From Kalaharituber pfeilii (Eukaryota; Ascomycota; Pezizomycetes; Pezizales; Pezizaceae): 64,000 bases of DNA. The first letter of the stretch is position 1. Each line of letters starts with the position of its first letter. A model generated the notes under the pieces. The model was given only the letters and a program-made list of their open reading frames with translations. It was not told where the DNA came from and did no database searches. A program made the translations under genes and the position numbers. The stretch lies in NCBI GenBank assembly GCA_015179045.1, contig WHUZ01000005.1, forward strand, positions 310,001 to 374,000. Reading direction: 5' to 3'. Below are positions 34,668-45,200 of the stretch, piece by piece.

Positions 34668-35082
34668 CAGTTTTCCCTTGCTATACCGGATCTGTAAAAT
34701 CTGGCCTTTTTCGTCCGGTATAGCAAGGTTCCGTTATAGAGTAAAATGCTTGGCAAAACAGAATAGGGATGGGCAGCAAAGTTAATGTAATTATTGGGAA
34801 CAACGACAGCCTAATTTTATTATGTAATGTTAAGTTTAATAAGCTTCTGAAGGTGAATGCAATGTGGGATAGCCAAGATTGGACGTATCAGTGTTAGTGT
34901 ATCCGGTATAGCAAATATTATTTGTATGGAGACAGGGGGGTAAGTGCCTGGCAATTCCTATCCGGTCCGGTATTCTTAGTGCGTCCGGTATAGCAAGAGG
35001 GTTTGTATGGGAGCGGGATGTAGCAACCTGAGAGCATCCGGTATAGCAAGGTTTCGAGGTCCGGTATAGCAAGGGAAAACTG
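34668..35082. mobile_element. 415-bp Tc1/mariner-pogo-like MITE, TA target
   Basis: The ends CAGTTTTCCCTTGCTATACC and GGTATAGCAAGGGAAAACTG are perfect inverted repeats flanked by TA. Inner copies of TCCGGTATAGCAAG repeat the end motif several times. A paralogous copy lies at about 37480-38048. It has no transposase. Confidence 0.88.
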
Positions 35083-35905
35083 TATATCAATGGAAAATAT
35101 TCTTGGGAACCCAGTATAACCCATGGTATCCAAGCTGGGCACTACGTCAATATTCAAGGCATGGCCCAGGCGAGGTAGTACTTTTCAAGCCAAAAGCAGC
35201 TTAACTACAAAAATTTGGGTGATAAGCGTCCAGGGCTTTATTTTTCCTTCCTCGGACCATCACCCTAGATGTATGATAATGCCCCGCAGATGCGCGTGAG
35301 CCCAGATTAGATAGCTAGACTAGAATGAGATGACCGGTTGATCATATGATTGAATTCGTTAGTTCCTGAACAATAAATTGCTCCAACCTTTGTTGCCGGT
35401 GTCCAGCTGCTAAGTACGCTGTAGCAGTTGTTATGTCGCACCTAGTCACCTGTGCTAATAGTTTGCATGTCATGTCTTGTTCTCCTTCTGTAGTCAAGCG
35501 CAACGCTGAATTTCGCGTCGCCGTATGTGTATCGATCTGTACATAGTACCAAATTTTTGCAGGTCTTAGTGATCGTTTCAATTTAGTAACCAGTCGTAGA
35601 CGCATGTTGTAGATTAAACAGCTCTAAGGACAATACTCCATAGTTGCCGTAATATCTAGGTTGCGATGACCTGAAATGAAAATGTCTTGGAAACGCTACT
35701 TGTGCAGTAACTCCCGACAGCTAAGATGGCTATCGGGGCTAATAATTTAGAAACGCAGATGATTATCACCAATCATCAGTATTATTAGTTACTATAATCT
35801 TCAGTTACTTTAAGGGCCAATTATTATTATCGCCAGTAATGATTAATGGCAGTCACTATTATCGCCAGTAATCATTAATCGCTGGAATAGTTATTACTAG
35901 ACATA
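35083..35905. other. intergenic with small tandem duplications
   Basis: Around 35820-35880 a TATTATCGCCAGTAATSATT unit of about 40 bp is repeated. No gene is recognised. Confidence 0.45.
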
Positions 35906-35910
35906 GTAGT

Positions 35911-36041
35911 TGTAACGGATGTGGTAAACGCAGAGAATTACCTTCCGCCAGGTCAAAAAGACACTTGACTAGTGATTCTCATATAGCACTCACTGCGACG
36001 CCGACGCTCGGCTGTCGCACGGTTGCGGTGAATCCGTAACA
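35911..36041 (+). mobile_element. 131-bp solo LTR (TRIM-sized), 5-bp target duplication
   Basis: It begins TGTAACGGAT and ends ATCCGTAACA (10-bp inverted ends, TG...CA). It is flanked by GTAGT at 35906-35910 and 36042-36046. Related fragments lie at 2690-2790 and 38350-38430, both on the minus strand. The small size suggests a terminal-repeat retrotransposon in miniature. Confidence 0.82.
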
Positions 36042-36099
36042 GTAGTGGTATGGGTATCATGTACTCTCATAATAGTATTCCCTAGTTATTATTTCTACT

Positions 36100-36520
36100 A
36101 GTTACTGCTTACCGCAGCCATGGTTTACTGCAGTCACTACTCACCACCACAGTTACTGTTTACTGCAGCCACTGTTCACTGCAGTTACAAATGTAGAATA
36201 ATTACAATCAAACTCGATACCGATGACGGTTTCTTTGAGTATATACAGAAGCAATCGCTACATACAAGTAGTGATCTAACATGCACAAAAGGAAATACAC
36301 ATAGCATATGAAAAGAGAGAATTCTTGAAGTATTATAAAATCTAGATCAGCAGCGAAAAATAGCAAGAAAAGAGCTCTGTAGGTAAATTCTACCGGACAT
36401 GCTAATACTATTATACCTTCAACTACTCTATTTCATACTTGGCTGCTATCACTGCTGCCACCACTGCTATTACTGCTTCTACCGCTACCACTGCTACCAT
36501 CACCTACTACAACGTTGTTC
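36100..36520. repeat. ACTGCAGCCAC and ACTGCTACCA short tandem patches
   Basis: Two imperfect patches: TTACTGCAGYCAC units at about 36103-36186 and CTRCYACCACTGCTA units at about 36440-36510. They are low complexity with no coding sign. Confidence 0.55.
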
Positions 36521-36666
36521 AAGTAATGGAAACTGGGTACTTCGTTACTTCTTTTCCATGCATGATCATTTTCAAGATTAATTGCTAAACTACTTACTAC
36601 TTTATTTCAAAATATCTGACTAAGTAGATACAACTACTGGTTAGCTCAAAATAATAGAATAGATAC

Positions 36667-37194
36667 TGTAACGTCGGCGGCTGGGCTTGGGCGGAGGTCT
36701 TGCCAAGGGGTACGGTCAGCTTGGGTATCGGCGGCGGTTCGGCGGCTATGGGTTGAGGACTACGGCGGCGGCGGCTCGGCGGCGGCGGCTCGGCGGCTAG
36801 GGGTCACGGACTATAGCAAGGGCAACGGCGGAGGAGTAGGAGAAACCAGACGGGTCTATTGATCAACAAGACAACGGACAAGGAGAAGAAGAGCTATCTA
36901 CAGAGGCGGACCTGGGGCCCTTATATGCTTGGAAATTGACATAGAAAGGAATACAGGACTATAACGATATGAGAAAGAGAATCCGAAATGCAAGAGCGGC
37001 AATAGTGATGCTAATATTGGAAGGCATATCAATGAGCTGTCAGAGGGCTAATCAACCGGACCGGGACGGCTTGTCAAGCCTTTCCAAGTCGGCTATTAGT
37101 AAGGTCTCACCTTCCGGCTTGGCACGTCGGCTCGGCTTGACTTGTCGGCTGCGGAAAAGGATGATATCGATGCGTGCGTAGGTGGGCTGTGACA
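36667..37194 (+). mobile_element. 528-bp solo LTR, 5-bp target duplication
   Basis: It starts TGTAACGTCGGCGGC and ends GGGCTGTGACA. It is flanked by GATAC at 36662-36666 and 37195-37199. The GC-rich 5' part (GGCGGCGGCTCGGCGG repeated) contrasts with the surrounding AT-rich DNA, suggesting a recent Ty3/gypsy-type insertion followed by LTR-LTR recombination. Confidence 0.87.
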
Positions 37195-37589
37195 GATACG
37201 TAGAATATCGAAGTTAAGCTAAAGTATAGTAATCTTACCAATTCATCTCAAAAATATTTATCAAATTCACTTAAGTTTTCTTTAGCATATTTTAGTTCTA
37301 GTCAATGTTTACATATTTGATGCTTCTCAAGTACACTTAAGGCCCGATGTTTTTGTGAGTGATACATATTGATGTCTTTGGCTAGGTATGCGAACAAGTT
37401 GATGTTACTTCATTCATTTCCTATTTTAGTAATTATTTGAATTTACAAAATTATATCACCCCCCTATCTATCAAGCATTTTTTCTATACCGAAATCTTGC
37501 TATACCGGACGAAAAGTGCCAGATTTTAGCGATCCGGTATAGCAAGAGGTAGACTGTAGGGATGGGCAGCAAAATAGAATGGAAATTGC

Positions 37590-37614
37590 TAGTCTCGTAA
37601 CCAGACGCTGACTA
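37590..37614 (+). mobile_element. 25-bp nano-insertion with 9-bp target duplication
   Basis: It starts TAGTCTCGTAACCAGAC and ends GCTGACTA, between two exact GGAAATTGC copies (37581-37589, 37615-37623). It is absent from the sister MITE at 34668-35082. Confidence 0.88.
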
Positions 37615-37721
37615 GGAAATTGCCTAATTTGGAAGTAGATCGACAATGACAACCTAAATTTAATTATGTAAAGTCAAGTTTAGTAAGCGTGTTCAAGGTG
37701 AATGCAAAGGTGGGGCAGCCA

Positions 37722-37742
37722 TAGTCTCATACCAAGCCCCTA
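37722..37742 (+). mobile_element. 21-22-bp nano-insertion with 9-bp target duplication
   Basis: It starts TAGTCTCATACCAAGC and ends CCCTA, between two GGGCAGCCA copies (37713-37721, 37743-37751). The sister MITE reads GGGATAGCCAAGATTGGACG without it. It is the same element as 3048-3069 in the opposite orientation. Confidence 0.88.
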
Positions 37743-37911
37743 GGGCAGCCAGAGATTGGGCGTATAAGTTATTAATGTATCAGATATAGCAAATATTATT
37801 TGTATGGAGACAGGGGGGCAAGTGCCTGGCAATTCCTGTCCGGTCCAGTATTCTGTGTGCGTCCGGTATAGCAAGAGAGTTTTGTATAGGAACGGAATGT
37901 GGCAGCCTGAG

Positions 37912-37979
37912 CTGTTTTTTTTCCTTTAATATCGTTGCTCGCATGCCGCCCCATGGGCTATGGCGAGAAATCTTAAGTA
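37912..37979 (-). mobile_element. LINE-tail retroposon, 10-bp target duplication
   Basis: Poly(T), then ATATCGTTGCTCGCATGCCG...CTATGGCGAGA. It is flanked by GCAGCCTGAG at 37902-37911 and 37980-37989. The sister MITE has the single-copy site near 35024. Confidence 0.88.
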
Positions 37980-38106
37980 GCAGCCTGAGAGCATCCGGTA
38001 TAGCAAGGTTTCCGGTACAGTGAGGTCCGGTACAGCAAAGGAAAACTGTAGTTCAAGGGCGCCGGTACTTTAAAGACTACCTATATTACACTTATTAGCA
38101 CTAAAT

Positions 38107-38168
38107 TAGTCTCGTAACCAGACTTATTCAGTGTCACATGGAACTGGAGTAGCGACGTTACGAGACTA
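38107..38168. mobile_element. 62-bp MITE with 12-bp perfect inverted ends
   Basis: The ends are TAGTCTCGTAAC and GTTACGAGACTA. Its left end continues CAGAC as in the 25-bp nano-insertion. The 9-bp flanks (GCACTAAAT, GCATTGATG) match at only five positions, so a duplication is not shown. It looks like a parent form of the TAGTCTCG nano-insertions. Confidence 0.7.
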
Positions 38169-38177
38169 GCATTGATG

Positions 38178-38197
38178 TGTTCTCGTGCCCAGACTCT
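38178..38197 (-). mobile_element. 20-bp nano-insertion candidate, no target duplication visible
   Basis: TGTTCTCGTGCCCAGACTCT is the exact reverse complement of the insert at 12431-12450, edges included. It lies 9 bp from the 62-bp MITE. Confidence 0.6.
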
Positions 38198-38249
38198 CAC
38201 AGAGACTGATGCACTAGTGTTACCAGGGTCACTGCAACCGTAGGTGGTG

Positions 38250-38440
38250 CGGTTAAAACATAGGTAGAGCGTACGCGCAATATGCGCATATACGACGCAT
38301 GCGATATGCGGCAGCCGGACGGCATCGCAGTCGCGTGAGTACTATATGAGCTACGCAGAGGACTAGCGAGAATTGCTAGTTAAGTGTCTTTTTGACCTGG
38401 CGGATAGTAAGTTAACCATCTCCATTACAGGCATATAATA
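38250..38440 (-). mobile_element. degraded LTR fragment
   Basis: On the minus strand it reads TGTAATGGAGATGGTTAAC ... CCGCCAGGTCAAAAAGACAC ... CATATAGTACTCACGCGAC, parallel to the solo LTR at 35911-36041 but diverged. Confidence 0.6.
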
Positions 38441-38461
38441 CTAACATTCTAAGGGCTGGCT

Positions 38462-38546
38462 TGTTCTCATGCCCAGACTATTATTTTCGGCCTTCACGGC
38501 TTTGCGCTTCTTGGCAGCATCCAGTGCCCGCCTGGGTACGAGAACA
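38462..38546. mobile_element. 85-bp MITE of the TGTTCTCG family
   Basis: The ends TGTTCTCATGCCCAG and CTGGGTACGAGAACA are inverted. The inner block TTGGCAGCATCCAGTGCCCG matches, in reverse, the interior of the 75-bp element at 11396-11470. It is flanked by GGGCTGGCT (38453-38461) and GGGCTGGTT (38548-38556, one extra G before it). Confidence 0.82.
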
Positions 38547-38559
38547 GGGGCTGGTTTAC

Positions 38560-40127
38560 AAAACTACCCAAATACCGTCTCTCTCAGCATTGTTGGTGTT
38601 GACGGCGCTGCTGGTGCTAGTACTCAAAACATCCAGAATTATGCTAAGGATCTAACTAACCCTACTTATATACCTTAGCTGAAGTGGAATACTATATGCA
38701 TAGGTTGCAGCAATAGAGGTAGCTGCAAGCGCCATGGAAAGATGTAAAATTGAGAGTCCCAGTTCAGTTGTGAGTTGGGGAAGAGGATTGTTCAGCATCT
38801 CCCTGAGATGGACTGTGATACTCTGATTCCATATGATTAAAATCTATAATCATATGGAACTAGAATAGTCCATTTTCAAATTTCAATAATTATGCTGCCT
38901 TTATGCTGTCAGCATATTGTAAGTCGATTTGCACTTGGGTAGTAATGGTTTAGACAAGTAATGATGTTAGCATTATTCTACCTTAATCAGGATCCGTTAT
39001 AATAATGGTTTAGAATAAAAAAATGTAAGCTATACAATCACGAACTTGTTATCATAGCCATGTACTGTCATGTGTCATACATTGTATTACAGTGGATCTC
39101 TGATATTTATGTTGTAGTTTCTAAGCTGTTATGGTAACAGCATCTCGTAACGCAACAGCCCTTGTTATAACTTACACCTGTGATGACTACCTCACCTAGT
39201 TTGCAGACTATACCTCACCAATACTCACCAGCTCTAGGTGCAGATTTGTATCTTGCAACAACTTCTCGCCACTCTTTTGAACTGTAGTACTTACGATATG
39301 AGAGTTAAGTGGCATCAGCTACCAAGCGCAAAATGCGTCACACCTGCTTATTATTTGAACTTTCAATGCTGGCGACACACATAATTGCACTAAACGATTT
39401 TAAAGCAGTTCTACAACCATTTGTGCGACTGACAAATTTTTGGTGCAAGTAGTAATGGATTCTAATGTGACTTTGTGCATTCTTGATGTACTGCATGGCG
39501 AAGATCTTAGTTGTGATTGGTTGCTGAAAGAACAATGCTTTGGGGGCTTGACTTAAATTATGTTGAATTTAGGTCCTGGCGCTAGACAGATGAGGTGTAG
39601 GTGTGGACTCTACATATGTATCTCACTCTGCTGTGACCTCGTATCATGCAGGCGTAGCATCATAACCCCTGCTGTATGCCAAACTGATCAGTAGATTTCA
39701 ACCATTTAGCGGGAGGTTCTAAAATTCGAATTAAGACGGTAGTTTACTTCGTACCCAAGTCGCACACCAGTAAACAACGTCTCTCAGGACGTGTGCATCC
39801 TAGGAATTATTCCGATTGATCAGTTTCAACCTCACCCTTAAGAATACATGCCCCATGGATAGGCATACGGCACCAGTCTCGATCCCACTATCCAACCTCT
39901 CGTATGTGTCATTTGACTCATGTCTTACTCCAATAATGGTGCCCCAGGCATAGTAACCACATCCTTGAATTTGTTTGGGGGAGAATGGAGGCTTCCACAG
40001 TAGGGGACGATATGTTATTTGCGCAGATACATATTCCGTACAGTCCCCAGTGCTTCCCCACTACAGTATCATGAGCGCCCAGTTTCAGTGCAACTGAGTG
40101 ATATCGACCAACGTTGGGAAACACGCA
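38560..40127. other. intergenic upstream of the betaine-lipid synthase
   Basis: AT-rich sequence. A short inverted repeat lies around 38830-38870 (CCATATGATTAAAATC/ATAATCATATGG). No gene is seen, and the BTA1 promoter should lie in the last few hundred bases. Confidence 0.4.
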
Positions 40128-43077
40128 ATGTCTTCATACTTTGACGGGCTTCCTATATGGAGCGCTTTCCCTAAAGGGATATTTTTCCCTTCTGTTCTGA
40201 CTCCCACCTTGGCTATCTCTTTCCTTTTCTTACTTCTCATCCGCCTTGGGAAACCTTATCTGCTATTTTTCTATCACTGCTTTCTGAAGCCGCATACCAA
40301 GGTTGGAGACTCGCAGCAGCAAGCCATTGAGAACTTTTACAAGGGACAAGCCGCTATTTACGATGCAACCAGAGAAAAGCTGCTTCAAGGAAGAGTGGAG
40401 ATGCTTCAACTGGTAGCAGCGCAATTGAAATATAGGATTGAAGAGTTGGAGGGCAAGGAGAAATCGACCCTGTCGGACCGGTTGGTCTGGGTAGACGTAC
40501 GTAATTGATCCCCTATATGATGGCAGAGCCGTAGGTACTCTTTGCTATTTCTGACTGCTTATTAGATTGGAGGTGGAACCGGATACAATATTGAGTGTCT
40601 TAATCATTTTCTGCCAATTAGAGAGTATTTCTCTGCAATTTATCTCGTGGACCTTAGCCCTAGTCTCTGTGACGTAGCAAGGGCAAGATTTGATGCGCTC
40701 GGGTGGGGTGATCTTGTGAAGGTGGTATGCATGGACGCAAGGAGATTCAAGATCGAATATTTCGAACCAGCCAGGGCCTTGAAAGGAGAACAGCATGGCG
40801 TTGACTGGATAACAATGAGCTACAGTTTGAGCATGATTCCAGAGTAGGCCTATCTGCATTCTATTAGCTTTGCTGGTTTAGTGTTTGAGCTTAACCGGTA
40901 ACTGCAGTTTCTACTCTGTTATCGACTCCCTAAGTTCCCTCCTTGCTCCAACGGGCATAGTTTCAGTTGCAGACTTCTATGTGCAGTCAGTTACAGCTGT
41001 ATCGGGGAGAACATACACTGGCGGCGTGCTTAGCAGACATGTGAATTGGCTATCACGTCTCTTCTGGAGGACATGGTTCGAGTTCGATCGGGTGATGCTT
41101 GATGAAGGGCGGCGTGACTATCTTGAATATCGATTTGGAACCATTATGAGTATTGATGAGAGGTAAGATGTCACTGCATGTTTGTGATAGTGTCACTGTA
41201 CGGCGTGGTCCGTGGCGGACTTACGGGTGCTATGTGGCTTGGGAAGCACGTTTGGATGAGCAAGTTGCTGACCTAAGCGCCACGTGCTTGTGCGTGGGAA
41301 GGAACCGGCTCCTGGGAGGCATCCCGTATTACATTTGGATCGGCTGCCCCAAGTCAGCTGCATTTGCCGGCCACATCGAGCAAATTGACGCAGCTGCTAC
41401 AGAATCCCCTTATCTCTCTCCTGCAAACTTTCAGGCCTCTCGAAACCTCCAGCTGTCAGGAAAAGCCCAAAGCACCGAAGTGCAGATCCGCAGCAAGGGG
41501 TTCGAGGCAGCAGTGCTAAACCTCTCATCAAAGCTTCCCTTGCCCTCCACCTTTTACCAAAATCATCCATGGCGGATCTACTACGATGAGCTACTCCCCT
41601 GCCATACGCAGTTCCAAAATGACTACATATACGCTTTTACATGGGAGGACCCAAGGGTGGATTACAGACTTCTAAAGATCAACGAGCGAGATGTAGTACT
41701 AGCACTGACGTCTGCGGGTGACAATATTCTTTCCTACATCATTGATGCTTCAGCAAAACGAGTTCATGCTGTTGACATGAATCCCGCACAGAATCACTTA
41801 CTGGAGCTGAAGTTAGCAGCTTTCACTGCGAAGCTTCCACAAGAGGATATTTGGGCCATGTTCGGCCGCGGAATACACCCAGACTTTCGAAACCTCTTAA
41901 TTAACAAGTTAAGCCCGCACCTCTCATCCCGTGCAATGCAATTTTGGTTAGAAAATTCCTATCGATTCACTCGTTGTGGTCTGTATGAATCTGGTGGATC
42001 CAGAATTGCGATCAAGATGACGAGGTGGCTTTTCCGACTCTTCGGGGTTGCAAGGTATGTAGACATGATCTGCAGCGCAAAGACTCTGAATGAACAACGC
42101 GAGATTTGGCGCGAAAAGCTGAGGCCCGTGATATTGAGTTGGTGGGTAAGTTGGGCAATCATCAGCAATGAGAAATTCCTATGGAAGGCTTTGGGTGTAC
42201 CTAGTAATCAACGTGATATGATCAATGATGACTACTACAATGTCGGTGACTCCAAGCCAAAGCAAAGGGATAGGGGAGGTAAAGCAATGTGGGAATATGT
42301 TGTGAACACCCTGGACCCCGTCGTCGAGACAAGTTTGATTGGGGATGACAACTACTTCTATGAGCTTTGCCTGAAAGGATGTTATTCGAAGCGGTATGTG
42401 ATATGCACCTAGACCTTGACCTAACATGGTCTCCTCTAATTTAGTTCACGCATTCAGCTACTGACACAACTTTTAGCTGTTGTCCATCTTACCTTACGGA
42501 CACAGGATATGCAAAGTTAACTCGCCCAGATGCATTCGACGGCGTCCGTATTCACACAGACGGAATCTTAGAAGTGCTAGCACGTATCCAGCCAGGGACA
42601 TTGACAATCGCTGTGGTAAGTCATGGAACTAGCCTTCTAATATTTTAATCGTTCGCCAACCCTTACAGGTCATGGATTCCATGGACTGGTTTGATACCGA
42701 CGGCGTTAAGGCAAGAGAGGAAATTCAGCGGCTACGCTGTGCACTTGCTCTTGGTGGCCGAGTCATGTTCCGCAGTGCCGGCCTGAAACCTTGGTATACA
42801 AAGATTTTCGAGGAAGAAGGGTTCGAGTTGAAGCGAGTGGGAACTAGGCTCCCAGGAGCTTGTATCGACAGGTAAGAATGCTTGGCTCTCCCGCAGTGCC
42901 CTTGTTTTGGAATGTGCACTCAAAAATCATCTAACCTCGTTTAGGGTCAATATGTATGCATCGACCTGGATAGCAACTAAGGTTTCCATTTCAGAGACAA
43001 TTGGGAGTAGGCGGTCTAGCTCAAGTGGGAGCAGTCGGATGGAGGAACTCAAGCTTCCCTCTGCCCTTATGGAATAG
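40128..43077 (+). CDS. BTA1: betaine lipid synthase (BtaB-BtaA fusion), makes DGTS
   Basis: Seven exons (40128-40496, 40566-40843, 40908-41162, 41302-42393, 42477-42615, 42669-42871, 42945-43077) give 822 aa. This bifunctional enzyme transfers the aminocarboxypropyl group of S-adenosylmethionine to diacylglycerol (C-terminal BtaA-like part) and then N-methylates it (N-terminal BtaB-like part). The product, diacylglyceryl-trimethylhomoserine, can replace phosphatidylcholine when phosphate is scarce. A membrane segment at about residues 25-55 precedes the SAM site DIGGGTGYN (residue 123 onward) and VDLSPSL. The BtaA half includes HPWRIYYDELLPCHTQF, FTWEDPRVD and AVDMNPAQNHLLELKLAA. All joins restore family words (SMIPDFYSVID, ERNRLLGGIPYYIWIG). 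Intron 3 is unusually long at 139 nt and contains CACGTG at 41281, the core site of Pho4/NUC-1-type regulators, which may be coincidence. Confidence 0.94.
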
Positions 43078-43227
43078 CGAGATTTGGCGCTTGATTTGTA
43101 CGTACAATACCATAGCATTGATAAATCAGTCGACTAAGGCAATAGCGTGAAGATGCATACTCTTTGTAGAGTCATGATGGAAAATGAATTTGATTGCCAA
43201 TTTCCTACTTGTTATACCAGCGTAAAT

Positions 43228-43287
43228 GCCCTGCCATGGCGAACAGCTACAAGCGGGGTCACGTGAAATTAAAAAAAAAAAAAAAAA
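43228..43287 (+). mobile_element. short CACGTGA retroposon, 13-bp target duplication
   Basis: GCCCTGCCATGGCGAACAGC, TACAAGCGGGGTCACGTGAA and about 17 A are flanked by TACCAGCGTAAAT at 43215-43227 and 43288-43300. This is the cleanest complete copy of the family and shows its total length of only about 45 bp plus tail. Confidence 0.93.
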
Positions 43288-43712
43288 TACCAGCGTAAAT
43301 ACCGGAACACCAGGGGTTGTCGGCAGGTGGGCGAAGTGGGTCTGTGTGTTGTATGAAGCTGTAGTGAGGGAGTGGGGCTCGCTGAGTGCAGATACTTTTC
43401 TTTATCTTCCAGAAAGCATGCCTAGACGTATGGCTGCCGAAATTGCAGGACACACAAATGGAGTCGCAGTAATTTAAGTATTTACCATGAACATTCAATT
43501 CAAAAACTGGCGTTGTTCCCTAGCGCATACCCCTGTCGACACCCCCTAGTGTTCCGGTATTTGGTATATAAGCAGAATATTTCGTAACCGCTGAGCAGCA
43601 TGATTACTCTATGCTTACCTGTTGCAGTTGTATTGCAGATCATCTATGTTGTAATGAGCCCCGGCCTTCAATTGTTTCCTTGCTGAGTAGGACCGACATC
43701 ACAGCCACAGTA

Positions 43713-44395
43713 CAGTCTACCCTTGCTATAACGAAACTCGCTATAGCGAAAACCTTGCTATACCGAAAATTGAACGGAGCCATTATTCCGTTCACACTCA
43801 AACACCTCTTGCTATAACGAAAATCCACCAAATAACGAAACAAAAATTAGATTGAGTTAAAGTTATTTCTGTCTACATACAAATAATTCTTGCTATAACG
43901 AAAAATGGCTAGTTGAATGCATGACTAATAAAGAACCACCCAATTGCACAACTAGAAACTCTCTAGTTAGTTTTTGGCCCAATTCTACTGTACTTGGATT
44001 GTACCGGATTCATTGTGAAATGCCTTCGAACTGCGTCTAGGGTTTCTTTTTGTTTTTGCAGCTCCAGTCTTCTTTTTGCATAGTTGCTGCTTTTCTAACT
44101 TGAGGTTCGGCTTTGTAGGTAATTTTGCTTCAACATGATTGATTTTGCATCTGCATAGTACCTGCTCAATACTTCTGTACTCTCAATTTTGTATTCATTT
44201 TTTCCTTCTCCGGTTATTTCCATGAGGAGGAAAATCACAGAGTTAAAATCTGTTGCCATTTCCTTAGGTACTCGGGCTTCTAAATTCAGCTGCCAAGGAC
44301 ATGACTAATCTTGCCACAATATTCTATAACGAAACCTTGCTATAACGAAAAAAAAGTGCTAGATTTTTGGTCTTCGTTATAGCAAGGGTAGACTG
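43713..44395. mobile_element. 683-bp pogo-like MITE, TA target
   Basis: The ends CAGTCTACCCTTGCTATAAC and GTTATAGCAAGGGTAGACTG are perfect inverted repeats flanked by TA. Inner CTTGCTATAACGAAA words repeat the end. There is no intact transposase frame. Confidence 0.9.
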
Positions 44396-44459
44396 TACAT
44401 CCTATGCGTAAGCATAGATATAGTAATACAATATAGCACCGTGTAGTTAACTATTCACA

Positions 44460-45200
44460 ATAACCTAGAGCTACCTGCAGCTGGCTATAACGAAGGCCAA
44501 GACTCCGAACGGTTTTCTTCACTATAGCAAGTACTAACTATAGCGAGGGGTCACGTGCTGGCCCCCATGTAGAACTGCCAACATCATGCGTCACTTTGGA
44601 TGTCCAGCTCTAGAGAAAAATGGAAGATATATATGTTGCGCTCATCAGGAAGTGGGACAGCGCCCACGAGAAATGACTTTAGAAGACTTCTGCAAATTAT
44701 TTCCTATTCCCGATGGCAAGCCAATGGCATTATCTTCAATTTCTACTAGTATGATATTGAAGCAGTCAGATACACTAGAAGTTTTCTTTTTCTTTTTTGT
44801 ATTGAGATAATCTTGAATTAAATCACCACTCTGTTAATCCTATTACAAAAGGCAGTACTGAGGCCATGCCCCGTATTTCACTATAGCAAATACTCGTTAC
44901 CAGCATTTAGTGATGCCGGTGGGGGCCAAGTTATAGGCCGTGCGAACAGTCTATGAGCAGGTGAGGCTAAGGTCTGTACCCGACTTTGGGAGCAAAATTG
45001 TATGAAAATACCTGTCAGTGGCAATATCCATCCCCGATCCGGTAGACTATTCTCGCACCGCCATAACAGCCCCACCTGCGTCGCTAGATGCCAGTAACGA
45101 GTAGACTTTACCTGTTGCTGAAATTAATTACCCCGGAAAAGTCCCTCACTTTCGCTATAGCGCTTCTTTTCACTATAGCAAGGATTTCACTATAGGAGTC
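44460..45200. mobile_element. degraded relative of the pogo-like elements
   Basis: TTCACTATAGCAAG words occur near 44520, 44878 and 45167, and CGCTATAGCG near 45155. The arrangement resembles the adjacent element, but the outer ends are not clear. Confidence 0.5.

Larger units (their letters stand above)
37480..38048. mobile_element. pogo-like MITE, second copy, with three nested insertions
   Basis: This is a paralogue of 34668-35082 (shared GGGATGGGCAGCAAA, GGAGACAGGGGGSWAGTGCC, GTCCGGTATAGCAAGA). It carries nano-insertions at 37590-37614 and 37722-37742 and a LINE tail at 37912-37979, none of which is in the sister copy. Its inverted ends are more decayed. Confidence 0.78.

Noticed and set aside
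38107..38168. 9-bp duplication around the 62-bp MITE
   Set aside because: Flanks GCACTAAAT and GCATTGATG agree at only five of nine positions, so I do not claim it.
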